A DNA stretch of 22,205 bases from IMG/VR virus record IMGVR_UViG_3300042514_000287, positions 1 to 22,205 of that record. One strand, given 5' to 3'. Below the pieces are notes generated by a model. The model did no database searches and was not told the DNA's origin. It saw nothing but the letters and a program-made list of their open reading frames with translations. Of the stretch, positions 8,728 to 15,773 are shown in pieces. The DNA is from a virus. Position numbers and translations under genes: made by a program. Within the stretch, counting starts at the first letter, position 1, and every line of letters starts with the position of its first letter.

Positions 8728-9978
8728 TTATTTAACTGCATCAAAAATATTACCCACATTATGTCCAATATCATTCGCTTTATTTAATAGTGTTTGGGCT
8801 TGTGATCCCGGAGCAATTACTTTTTCCATCATGCTTTTAGCTATTCCTTGTTTATCTGGTGGCAGTCTATTAAACATATCGGACATAACACCAGATGAAC
8901 TACCAAACATATTACCTAGAGAAGCACCAGGGAATCCAGCACCAGAAGACATTAAACTACCAAACGCATCAATTGCTTTCTGGACTGGCTCAGGAGTTGT
9001 TATTTGAACTGCTCCAGTAGCCGATAAACTCATAGATATATCACCAAACGCTGTAGGAATAGTAAATGGTGTAGCCGCTAATTTATCTAAACCGAATAAT
9101 GATGTGTCGGATTGTAGACGCTGCATATTGCTAATTACTTCACCGAGAGACTGATTGCCCTTTAATATAGAAACAGCATTGGTCAAGTATGTAGTAGGAT
9201 CCACCTTACCCGATGTAGAAAATCCACCGCTTTCCGATATTTCCATTGACTGCATTAGACTAAACATATTCTGCATACCCTGGGCTAATTCAGGTTTTAG
9301 TGATGATAATAACTCATCGGCCACAGATGAGGTAAGCGATGTTAAAATATTACTTACCGAAAAATTGGTACCAGGCAAAGCAGAAAGCATAGAACCAGTT
9401 AGAATATTACTGAAAGATTGAGTGGCTGAAGAAACACCAGTTATTTGCTTTAATGGCATACCAGCTAGATTATACGATGCTCCGTGAGATTGCATACCTT
9501 TTAGTAGGTCGTGCTTATGCTTTTGACCTTTTTCCTGTATTTGACGGATTCGAGTACCGCCAGACATGGTCTCTTTTACATTAGGTGGAGTATTGATATT
9601 TAATTCGGTAGAAAAAGCCTCAACCAAAGCTTTTAAAAAGGTATTTAAATTTTTATTACCTGGTTGCCCACCATCTTGTCTATTTGTTGGTATTGAACCA
9701 AGAACAATTAATGAAGAATCGCCGGGCGGACCACTCTTCATACAAAGCATAGCCTGACCAGGATCTGGGCAACCATTAAATGATGTAGCACCGCCTTGAC
9801 TTGATGGCATAATCATAGGTGAAAAACCACAGTCTTCCTTATTTACAAGATTGCCATGTACTTGTGGGCAAAATATTCTTACACCATTTTGATTTGGCGC
9901 TGGATCTCCCTCATGGCCACCGATAACAATACCAACCAGCATATTGTTTTCTTGTGTCGGATCTCTTGGTCTACTCAT
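8728..9978 (-). CDS. 5: baseplate hub OB-fold protein, gp5 N-terminal equivalent without lysozyme
   Basis: 416 residues. The first ~100 look like the gp5/VgrG OB-fold: a short N-terminus, L-V-G-I-V-I-G-G-H-E-G-D ... G-V-R-I-F-C-P-Q-V-H-G and later S-L-I-V-L-G-S-I-P. T4 gp5 begins with W-F-V-G-V-V-E-D and R-V-R-V-R-V-V-G-L-H in the same layout. No lysozyme domain follows; residues 150-416 are a low-complexity Ser/Gly/Met/Leu-rich region with predicted amphipathic segments (P-E-L-A-Q-G-M-Q-N-M-F-S-L-M-Q) whose role I do not know. It probably sits between the gp27-like torus and the spike. The preceding hub gene ends one base before this start. The gp5 assignment is by fold pattern and position; the C-terminal half is unassigned. 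Confidence 0.7.
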   Translation of the reverse strand: MSRPRDPTQENNMLVGIVIGGHEGDPAPNQNGVRIFCPQVHGNLVNKEDCGFSPMIMPSSQGGATSFNGCPDPGQAMLCMKSGPPGDSSLIVLGSIPTNRQDGGQPGNKNLNTFLKALVEAFSTELNINTPPNVKETMSGGTRIRQIQEKGQKHKHDLLKGMQSHGASYNLAGMPLKQITGVSSATQSFSNILTGSMLSALPGTNFSVSNILTSLTSSVADELLSSLKPELAQGMQNMFSLMQSMEISESGGFSTSGKVDPTTYLTNAVSILKGNQSLGEVISNMQRLQSDTSLFGLDKLAATPFTIPTAFGDISMSLSATGAVQITTPEPVQKAIDAFGSLMSSGAGFPGASLGNMFGSSSGVMSDMFNRLPPDKQGIAKSMMEKVIAPGSQAQTLLNKANDIGHNVGNIFDAVK

Positions 9979-9979
9979 A

Positions 9980-11269
9980 TTATACTATTCCCTGTCCTGC
10001 TGTCTGTGCTACACATTCCATTGTAGTGGTAGAAAAACCACCGCTTTTAAGTGAATGTTTTAAATTAACGATTAAATATCTGCCAGAACCATATAATAAT
10101 TTATCTTCACGACCTGCAGAACCCTCGACGCCTTTTCTAGGGAATTCAACGTCAATCATTTTGCCTGCATGTAGCATTGGATTCCATGGTACTGTAAGAG
10201 ATAGAGCTATTTTGTCTTGCTCTAATAATGACATTCTGGCCTGTCTTTTTAATAGGTATTTCTCAATTTCAGAGGCGCACTGATCTTGGTCTTGTTCGGT
10301 ATTAAAATTAGACTTACCTAAATTCATATTACCACCGCCTAATCCACACCCAGCAGCTTGATTACCAAACAAACTGTGAGTGCCTGCCATCGGGTTAGAG
10401 CTTATCATTGAACTAATAAAGCTGCCATCCACATCAATACCATTTAGAATATCTGATAATAAATCAAAATCACATGGGAAATTATATGTCATTATACTAA
10501 GTGGATTACCATAGCCAGCAACAGAACCTGTCTCAGAAAATACAAATGGCTCATTAATAGCTGGTGCTTCTTTGGTAAGCGAATAAATTGATCTGAAGTG
10601 GTGTGTGCCAAGGTTCTCATAGGTCATATAATGAACAAACGATGGGTCATTACCATTAGCCAGAGCAGCATTGGCTTGCTGTGTTACCACCTGAAACGGG
10701 TGAATATTCTCAGCGATATAATCGCGCATTGGTGTGCAAGATTCCACATCTAAGCTTTGGACACCAGCGCAACCTTGTAATATTTGCGACACAATATCAG
10801 ATGGAGCGGTGCATTTCCATGACTGTGATACCAAGCTTCTGGCATCATTTAATAAGCTATCATCGCAGGCATGAATACGGAATTGTTCGTTATTATTATT
10901 TAATGACTTAACTCCACTTGAATCAGGACGTTGGTCGCGCTTATCTATACGGTATATTCTTTGAGATATATCCATGGTTGATTCCATACCAAAGTCCTTG
11001 AGAATTTCTCTCTCAATTCGAATATCCATTATTTTATTCTTGAAATCATCAAAATTCTTTGGTGGTCCAACTACACCATTACCATCCGGTGATGCATGGA
11101 GAAAGCTGTCTACTAATATTGACGTTTGGAGACCAGGAGTTAATAGACTTTCTCCTAGTGTAATTTCACGGATAGTGATTTCTCTGATATTATTCTCGTT
11201 TACACCACCAAAACCTACCGTAAACTCGACCTTTGATTCACCCAGTGTTGGAGTATTAATATTTACCAT
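9980..11269 (-). CDS. 27: baseplate hub protein, gp27-like
   Basis: 429 residues (T4 gp27 has 391). The C-terminal part (W-N-P-M-L-H-A-G-K-M-I-D-V-E-F-P ... L-L-Y-G-S-G-R-Y-L-I-V-N-L-K-H ... T-T-M-E-C-V) has the pattern of a hub protein with tube-like beta-barrels: a 'solvent-exposed length, size-limited interface, then I-V-x-L-x-H' ending that I associate with gp27/gpD/VgrG-N proteins. The N-terminus has I-R-E-I-T-I-R-E-I-T-L-G-E-S and a later F-K-N-K-I-M-D-I-R-I-E-R segment. Its place between gp53 and the OB-fold protein fits the hub trimer that links tube and spike. Sequence similarity to T4 gp27 itself is not evident by eye, so the name rests on context and pattern. Confidence 0.62.
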   Translation of the reverse strand: MVNINTPTLGESKVEFTVGFGGVNENNIREITIREITLGESLLTPGLQTSILVDSFLHASPDGNGVVGPPKNFDDFKNKIMDIRIEREILKDFGMESTMDISQRIYRIDKRDQRPDSSGVKSLNNNNEQFRIHACDDSLLNDARSLVSQSWKCTAPSDIVSQILQGCAGVQSLDVESCTPMRDYIAENIHPFQVVTQQANAALANGNDPSFVHYMTYENLGTHHFRSIYSLTKEAPAINEPFVFSETGSVAGYGNPLSIMTYNFPCDFDLLSDILNGIDVDGSFISSMISSNPMAGTHSLFGNQAAGCGLGGGNMNLGKSNFNTEQDQDQCASEIEKYLLKRQARMSLLEQDKIALSLTVPWNPMLHAGKMIDVEFPRKGVEGSAGREDKLLYGSGRYLIVNLKHSLKSGGFSTTTMECVAQTAGQGIV

Positions 11270-11272
11270 GCT

Positions 11273-12040
11273 TTATACAACTCGTCTCATGAATATTGGT
11301 GTATTTTTATTTGTAAGAATACCAAACTCAGTATTCATTTGAGTGTAGTATTCTTTCTTGATTATTCGAATGGTACGTTTGGCCTCGTTTAATTCATTCT
11401 CATAATCATAATAGGTAACCTTATTACCGTATACTGTCTCAATTATTGTCTGTCCATCTATTGTTAGATTGGTTGGAGTAACATCTTGTATAGCCGCTAT
11501 ACTACCCGGACCTTCATAATAATCATGTGGCACATCAAGCGCATCATCGGTTAATCTTGTTTTATTAATTTTAAATCGGTTTTCAGTGGTTACCTGAGCT
11601 GATTGATTTTCTCGTATTACCACCTTCTCATAATGGTGAACAGAGGCATCATTTGTTAAATCTTGAGTCCATGCGATTACCTCATAATCTTCTGGTGTTC
11701 TTTCAAGGCCTAAGTCTTCTTTTGCCATACTACGATACTTATCTGCAATATATTTTGGAAAGACAGTTGAAGTCAGCGGCCAGTCATATTGAGCGTCTAT
11801 CATATCATTGGCATATAATATCATCCAGTGAGCCTGTGGATCACCATATATCTTTGCCGCAAGTATTTCTGGTGTATCGCCATCACGTATAATATAGCGT
11901 ATATATGATGAAGAGTTGCTTAGAGCTTCACGAATAACAGAGGTACGGAACAAAAGGTTCCTAATTGTTTGGAAACTTGAATACTTAACACCTGATATAT
12001 TATAGCGAATTATTGGAAATTTATCAAAAAAACTGCTCAT
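11273..12040 (-). CDS. 53: baseplate wedge protein gp53
   Basis: 255 residues against 196 in T4. Residues about 46-86 (Y-I-R-Y-I-I-R-D-G-D-T-P-E-I-L-A-A-K-I-Y-G-D-P-Q-A-H-W-M-I-L-Y-A-N-D) align well with T4 gp53 (Y-Y-I-K-G-S-P-R-P-E-E-L-A-N-A-I-Y-G-N-P-Q-L-Y-W-V-L-L). This is the LysM-like region by which gp53 clamps the wedges onto the hub periphery. A W near residue 87 follows at the T4-like position. The C-terminal third (E-L-N-E-A-K-R-T-I-R-I-I-K) matches the T4 E-N-E-K-L-R-Q-I-K-I-I pattern. It lies 2 bases after the gp48-like stop and 3 bases before the hub gene. Confidence 0.88.
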   Translation of the reverse strand: MSSFFDKFPIIRYNISGVKYSSFQTIRNLLFRTSVIREALSNSSSYIRYIIRDGDTPEILAAKIYGDPQAHWMILYANDMIDAQYDWPLTSTVFPKYIADKYRSMAKEDLGLERTPEDYEVIAWTQDLTNDASVHHYEKVVIRENQSAQVTTENRFKINKTRLTDDALDVPHDYYEGPGSIAAIQDVTPTNLTIDGQTIIETVYGNKVTYYDYENELNEAKRTIRIIKKEYYTQMNTEFGILTNKNTPIFMRRVV

Positions 12041-12042
12041 TC

Positions 12043-13113
12043 TTAGAATCCTTGGAGAACGCGGCGCTTGTGGACAACTTCAATTTCTCTCATGCCTAAG
12101 CTTAGTCTTGCTGCTACTGGATGCCCGTTAGAGAATGTAGAATAAACACCCGTTGGTGCATAGTCTACCTCAATACGATCCAGTACGCAGGTATTAATTC
12201 TTGGAATATTGGTATTTTCTACACCCTTATCAAAGAAGGTAATATCAAATTCAGCAGGTGGAATCCATGTAAACCCAGCTGTGGTCGAATCAAGCTCGGG
12301 TGCTGCGTGATATCTGAGAGTGCGAATAATCGCTTTCATATTCTCGGACTCTTGCTCGTTTCTAGGTGCCATTAAAAATTCGAGAACAAACTGGCGCAAA
12401 TTAGTTTTAGAAAATAATACCTCAACGCGCGGATTAATTGGATAACCTAACATGCTGGATATATTACCTAAGCCATTTAAAGTGGAACTAACCAATGAAC
12501 CGAGAGAGCCTCCGCTTTCGGCTCCGCGTCTACCACCAGCACGACCACCGACAAATTCACCAGCAATACCAGCAGCACTAGATAATAGCCCGCCGGCCAT
12601 ACCAGTCAAACTGATTTCCTGGTATTCATTTGTTGTATTAAATATTACTGGATTGGGCATGAATAGTGCGATGGATTCTTTAATGCGGCGAGTATATCTC
12701 GGGATAGACAATGGTTCTCTTTGTAAAGCTCCATATCCTGTTACTGGACTGGTACCGCCTACATTAACAGCATTACCAAAACGCAATGTGTCCACCTTCG
12801 AATACTCATTCTGCATTATATTTTGACCAAATTGAGCGCCACCATACGCTGATCTGGCTGAACCGGTACGAGCAAATACAGGCACGTTTATGTTTATCAC
12901 TATATAATGACCAATATAATCATTGGCCAAATCAGATGGAAATACACGATATCTAAAATCGTATTCGGACTGACCCAGGGTATCATCATTAACATTATAA
13001 CCAAATAATAAGTCACCAGCTCTTGTAATCGAATTATCAAGAACAGAAACAATATTCTGAGGCGCCCCTGTGATACCTTCGAATGCGTTCTGTAGATCGT
13101 CTAAAATTGACAT
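12043..13113 (-). CDS. 48: baseplate tail-tube cap, gp48-like
   Basis: 356 residues from the ATG at 13113 (MSILDDLQNAFEG); T4 gp48 has 364. The frame stays open up to 13209, but the 13113 start has a clear ribosome site (AGGGA at 13121-13125, 7 bases upstream) and a late promoter just behind it, while the longer start would run into the divergent gp4 gene. The C-terminus (A-R-L-S-L-G-M-R-E-I-E-V-V-H-K-R-R-V) resembles the T4 gp48 end (F-T-L-E-I-T-M-R-E-I-I-T-L-N-R-A). The middle has a Gly/Ala-rich loop (residues about 175-215: L-S-S-A-A-G-I-A-G-E-F-V-G-G-R-A-G-G-R-R-G). gp48 caps the hub and, with gp54, starts tube polymerisation. First gene of the leftward baseplate operon. gp54 is the alternative assignment. 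Confidence 0.7.
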   Translation of the reverse strand: MSILDDLQNAFEGITGAPQNIVSVLDNSITRAGDLLFGYNVNDDTLGQSEYDFRYRVFPSDLANDYIGHYIVININVPVFARTGSARSAYGGAQFGQNIMQNEYSKVDTLRFGNAVNVGGTSPVTGYGALQREPLSIPRYTRRIKESIALFMPNPVIFNTTNEYQEISLTGMAGGLLSSAAGIAGEFVGGRAGGRRGAESGGSLGSLVSSTLNGLGNISSMLGYPINPRVEVLFSKTNLRQFVLEFLMAPRNEQESENMKAIIRTLRYHAAPELDSTTAGFTWIPPAEFDITFFDKGVENTNIPRINTCVLDRIEVDYAPTGVYSTFSNGHPVAARLSLGMREIEVVHKRRVLQGF

Positions 13114-13120
13114 TGAATTG

Positions 13121-13125
13121 TCCCT
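13121..13125 (-). promoter_or_regulatory. Ribosome binding site that fixes the gp48-like start
   Basis: AGGGA on the minus strand, 7 bases before the ATG at 13113. It supports this start over the upstream in-frame ATG at 13209. Confidence 0.7.
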
Positions 13126-13141
13126 GGAATTGTTTTCTATA

Positions 13142-13149
13142 TATTTATA
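13142..13149 (-). promoter_or_regulatory. T4-type late promoter for the leftward baseplate operon
   Basis: The minus strand reads TATAAATA, an exact match to the T4 late promoter element recognised by sigma gp55 with gp33 and the sliding clamp. The predicted transcript start falls about 20 bases before the gp48-like ATG, with its ribosome site in between. The presence of a gp33 gene in this window fits late-promoter use. The element overlaps the first base of the gp4 start codon on the other strand. Confidence 0.8.
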
Positions 13150-13589
13150 TGAAAACTTACAAGGGCAGATATAGCCCAAAGCACCCGGAAAAATATAAAG
13201 GCGACCCAACGGGAATAATATACCGTTCTTTATGGGAACGAAAGCTAATGGTATATTTGGATGAGAACAAATCGATTATTCAGTGGTCATCTGAGGAAAT
13301 AGCAATACCATATATATCACCACTGGATAATAGGTACCATAGGTATTTCCCTGACTTCTATATAAAGGCTATCGATAAGAATGGTAATATCACAGAACAA
13401 CTATTGGAAGTAAAGCCCAAGAAAGAAACAACTGAACCCAAGAAAAAGAAGCGTATTACCAAACAGTACATTACTGAGGTAACTACATGGGGCAAGAATC
13501 AAGCTAAATGGAAAGCAGCAGAAGAATACTGCTTAGACAGAGGATGGCAGTTCAAGCTTATTACTGAGACTGAATTAGGTATCAAATAG
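13149..13589 (+). CDS. 4: head completion nuclease gp4
   Basis: 146 residues from the ATG at 13149 (MKTYKGRYSPKHPEKYKGDP), close to T4 gp4 (150). The opening G-R-Y-S-P-K-H-P-E-K-Y-K-G and I-I-Y-R-S-L-W-E-R-K match the T4 family, as do Q-W-S-S-E-E-I-A-I-P-Y and the end K-W-x-A-A-x-x-Y-C-x-x-R-G-W-x-F-x-L-I-T-E. A PD-(D/E)xK nuclease core is visible: E30, P68-D69 and E87-V-K89. T4 gp4 acts in finishing filled heads before tail joining. An earlier in-frame ATG at 13083 is unlikely because it overlaps the gp48-like gene head and adds residues not found in the family. There is no ribosome site before 13149, so initiation may be leaderless or weak. Confidence 0.92.
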   Translation: MKTYKGRYSPKHPEKYKGDPTGIIYRSLWERKLMVYLDENKSIIQWSSEEIAIPYISPLDNRYHRYFPDFYIKAIDKNGNITEQLLEVKPKKETTEPKKKKRITKQYITEVTTWGKNQAKWKAAEEYCLDRGWQFKLITETELGIK

Positions 13590-13662
13590 TATTATTCATT
13601 CATACAGCACATAGCCATTATATAGTCATGTCAAGTGGCTGTCAAGTGAAATAAATACAATT
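13590..13662. other. 73-base spacer between gp4 and the next gene
   Basis: It holds the leftward sigma70-type promoter described separately and a direct repeat: TGTCAAGTG at 13629-13637 and again at 13640-13648. No terminator hairpin and no open frame of note were seen. Just before the downstream ATG is AATAAATA (13649-13656), one mismatch from the late promoter element; if used, the mRNA would be nearly leaderless. Confidence 0.6.
13617..13645 (-). promoter_or_regulatory. Consensus sigma70-type promoter pointing leftward, antisense to gp4
   Basis: Reading the minus strand, TTGACA at 13645-13640, a 17-base spacer, then TATAAT at 13622-13617: a full match to both boxes at optimal spacing. A second TTGACA lies within the spacer at 13634-13629, too close to the -10 to pair with it. 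Transcription would start near 13610 and run antisense through gp4, then in the sense direction into the gp48-like gene. No protein frame starts right behind it. The -35 region shares CACTTGACA with the gp32 promoter. Confidence 0.7.
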
Positions 13663-14166
13663 ATGGCAAAAAATTATACTTCACAAGAAATCGGCAATTG
13701 GATGACGGGCAAGGCCAAGAGTGCTTCTGGCTACCGTACCAAAATCATGTCTAATAATGAGCGCAATAGAGACGGCACCGTAATAGGTAAAATGTACTTT
13801 TTCTGGTACGATCCAAAGCACAAAGCCACCCTTCCAATGTACGATAGATTTCCCTTGGTATTTCCTATTGAGCGTTATCCAGATGGCTTTTTAGGCCTTA
13901 ATCTGCATTATCTCTCATTTGGAGAGCGTAGCGCACTATTAAATAATATGATGAAATTCCGTAATAATAACCACATGAATGCCACCACCAAGCTCCGTGT
14001 CACATATGACTTATTAAATAGCACCAGCAAAATAGCTGGTGCAATGCGCCCATGCATTAAGAGATATCTATTCACACAGGTCAGATCGTCCTTTGTTGAA
14101 GTCACAGCGGATGAATGGGATAAGGCCATGCAATTGCCTGTCGCAGCATGGGTTTCAAAAGGATAG
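13663..14166 (+). CDS. conserved virion-type protein of unknown function
   Basis: 167 residues, not securely recognised. The visible conserved-looking core is M-Y-F-F-W-Y-D-P-K-H-K-A-T-L-P-M-Y-D-R-F-P-L-V-F-P-I-E-R-Y-P-D-G-F-L-G-L-N-L-H-Y-L (residues about 44-84), a pattern I recall from marine T4-like structural neighbourhoods, followed by a basic C-terminal half with no catalytic motif. No signal peptide or membrane helix. In T4, genes 2 and 3 (DNA end protector, tail sheath terminator) neighbour gene 4, so one of these roles is possible by position, but I see no match to either. Initiation has only a weak ribosome site. It ends 6 bases before the next gene, within an apparent plus-strand late operon. 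Confidence 0.6.
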   Translation: MAKNYTSQEIGNWMTGKAKSASGYRTKIMSNNERNRDGTVIGKMYFFWYDPKHKATLPMYDRFPLVFPIERYPDGFLGLNLHYLSFGERSALLNNMMKFRNNNHMNATTKLRVTYDLLNSTSKIAGAMRPCIKRYLFTQVRSSFVEVTADEWDKAMQLPVAAWVSKG

Positions 14167-14172
14167 AAATAA

Positions 14173-14826
14173 ATGCCCAGTTTTAAAATAGATAATCAAC
14201 CAAGATATTTAAGAATGCAGGACTTCTATGCTTATTCCAGTGCTTTTCAAAGCCTGGCTAAGTCATGTCGATTTGCCATACAGATCACTCCAAGTGGTAT
14301 TAATTCGACATTGAATAAGCTTGGGTATGGTGATTTTATGAGACAATTCACATATCTATGCGAATCAGCAGAGTTCCCTGGTCGTGGCTTTGATATGGCA
14401 GATATGAGATATTATGGTCCAAGCTTCAAGATACCATACCAGTCCGACTACCAAGAAACAGCTATGACATTCCTATGCCGTACGGACTCATATGAAAGAC
14501 AATTCTTTGATGATTGGATGGAAATAATTAATCCAACCAATACATTTGACTTTGCTTATAAGGATAATTATAAGTGCGAGATTAATATGTTTCAATTTAG
14601 CGAACAAGCTGCAACATCAGGCCAGACAGAACCGCTGGCTACCTATGCATGGACTCTACATGATGCATGGCCTGTCCTTGTTAATCCACAGCCAGTCACA
14701 TGGGCAGACGATAATTTCCAACGTCTGGCTATTTCTTTTACATATACCAAGTGGACTCGTAAGAATAGAGATCCAAAATCAGGAACATTTAAATTAGTGA
14801 GAGACGGATCAAACGTTCGAGTTTAA
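14173..14826 (+). CDS. tail-tube-fold baseplate protein, gp54 candidate
   Basis: 217 residues. The layout is that of tail-tube-type proteins (gp19, gp54): early strands with F-A-I-Q-I-T-P, then C-E-S-A-E-F-P-G-R (residues 65-73), a middle M-T-F-L-C-R-T-D-S-Y-E-R-Q-F-F-D-D-W-M-E-I-I (about 99-120), and a last strand pair W-T-L-H-D-A-W-P-V-L-V ... F-Q-R-L-A-I-S-F-T-Y-T-K-W. T4 gp54 has R-A-M-Q-D-W-V and F-D-V-T-F-A-Y-R at like positions. gp54 binds the gp48 cap and starts tube growth. A tube subunit (gp19-like) is the alternative, but the neighbouring hub-assembly genes favour an initiator. Ribosome site AAAGG 10 bases before the ATG. Confidence 0.6.
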   Translation: MPSFKIDNQPRYLRMQDFYAYSSAFQSLAKSCRFAIQITPSGINSTLNKLGYGDFMRQFTYLCESAEFPGRGFDMADMRYYGPSFKIPYQSDYQETAMTFLCRTDSYERQFFDDWMEIINPTNTFDFAYKDNYKCEINMFQFSEQAATSGQTEPLATYAWTLHDAWPVLVNPQPVTWADDNFQRLAISFTYTKWTRKNRDPKSGTFKLVRDGSNVRV

Positions 14827-14844
14827 TATAAAGGATGAAAATAT

Positions 14845-15570
14845 ATGACTATACCTAAAATTGATGTGCCGATTTATGATATTACCTTGCCATCGACTGG
14901 TAAGACTATTAAGATTCGACCATTTCTGGTAAAAGAAGAAAAGCTTTTATTAATGGCAATCGAATCAGGAGACAATGAGAATATCATCAAGACCACTAAG
15001 CAAGTAATCAATAACTGTATTGTGTCTGGTGATCTTGACTTAGAAAAGATACCATTCTTTGATGTGGATTACCTGTTTATAGCACTGAGAGCCAAGTCTA
15101 TCGGTGAGAATATTGAGACTTCCTATATCTGTAATAATCTGGTAGATGGTATTAAATGCGGTGGTGTATTTGAAGCTGTTATTGACATATCCAATTGCGT
15201 CATCGAAAAGAATGATGAAATTAGTATGGATATTACTCTATCAAATAAGATCGACATTAAGATGAAATATCCATCTTATTCTATTATGAAAACAATTACG
15301 GGCAATGAAAGTAATTTTCAAAAGAAAATCAGAGTTATTTCCAGCTGTATTGAGCGAATTACCTCAGGCGATAAGACATACTCAAGCAAGGATTTCTCAA
15401 AGGAAGAACTGGTAGAATTTATTGAGGGTCTTACAAGTGAGCAGTATGTTAAGCTGGAAAAATTCGTAGATAATCTACCTTCGTTTGCTATTAAATCTGG
15501 TGGTGTATGTGGTAAGTGCGGATTCAAGCATGAGATAAAGTACACGGAATTTACCCGTTTTTTTCAATAA
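14845..15570 (+). CDS. 26: baseplate hub assembly protein, gp26-like
   Basis: 241 residues (T4 gp26 has 208). The N-terminus (I-T-L-P-S-T-G-K-T-I-K-I-R-P-F-L-V-K-E-E-K-L-L-L-M-A, residues 13-38) is the signature I associate with the T4 base plate protein family containing gp26. Four cysteines at 96, 105, 222 and 225 (the last pair as C-G-K-C) could form a zinc site, a feature I recall in marine members. The end is Y-T-E-F-T-R-F-F-Q. In T4 gp26 is needed for hub formation but its mechanism is unclear. A ribosome site AAAGGATG precedes the ATG. The stop overlaps the next start by one base (TAATG), suggesting coupled translation with the gp51-like gene. Confidence 0.72.
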   Translation: MTIPKIDVPIYDITLPSTGKTIKIRPFLVKEEKLLLMAIESGDNENIIKTTKQVINNCIVSGDLDLEKIPFFDVDYLFIALRAKSIGENIETSYICNNLVDGIKCGGVFEAVIDISNCVIEKNDEISMDITLSNKIDIKMKYPSYSIMKTITGNESNFQKKIRVISSCIERITSGDKTYSSKDFSKEELVEFIEGLTSEQYVKLEKFVDNLPSFAIKSGGVCGKCGFKHEIKYTEFTRFFQ

Positions 15571-15773
15571 TGCTTGGCCATGACAAACTAATGAATCATT
15601 ATAAGACTAACTTTGCACTCATGCAGTTCCATAAGTATAGTCTTACCGAATTAGAGGGAATGATTCCTTGGGAAAGATTTATATACGTTGATTTGCTCAA
15701 AGAACACCTAAAAGAACAAGAGCAGAAAAATCGTGACCAAGCAGCAACATTTAAGAAAGCACAGAGAAGATAA
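15570..15773 (+). CDS. small hub-assembly chaperone-like protein, gp51-like
   Basis: 67 residues, highly charged at the C-terminus (E-H-L-K-E-Q-E-Q-K-N-R-D-Q). The core F-A-L-M-Q-F-H-K-Y-S-L-T-E-L-E-G-M-I-P-W-E-R-F-I-Y (residues 15-39) followed by L-L-K-E-H-L-K-E is the pattern of short chaperones placed after gp26-like genes in marine T4 relatives, where the label 'gp51 hub assembly catalyst' is used. T4 gp51 itself is much longer (249 residues), so the name is by position. The pattern also recalls the frameshift-derived gpG/gpGT tail chaperones, where I-P-W-E-R-E/D is common. Its TAA directly abuts the ATG of the hydrolase gene, suggesting coupled translation. Confidence 0.6.
   Translation: MLGHDKLMNHYKTNFALMQFHKYSLTELEGMIPWERFIYVDLLKEHLKEQEQKNRDQAATFKKAQRR

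Noticed and set aside
8330-9007. Open frame of 225 codons on the plus strand.
   Set aside because: It lies fully opposite the spike and OB-fold hub genes, has no ribosome site and no family pattern; a shadow of the repeated codons of the spike.
13114-13209. N-terminal extension of the gp48-like protein to an ATG at 13209.
   Set aside because: It would overlap the gp4 start and the late promoter; the ATG at 13113 has a proper ribosome site.
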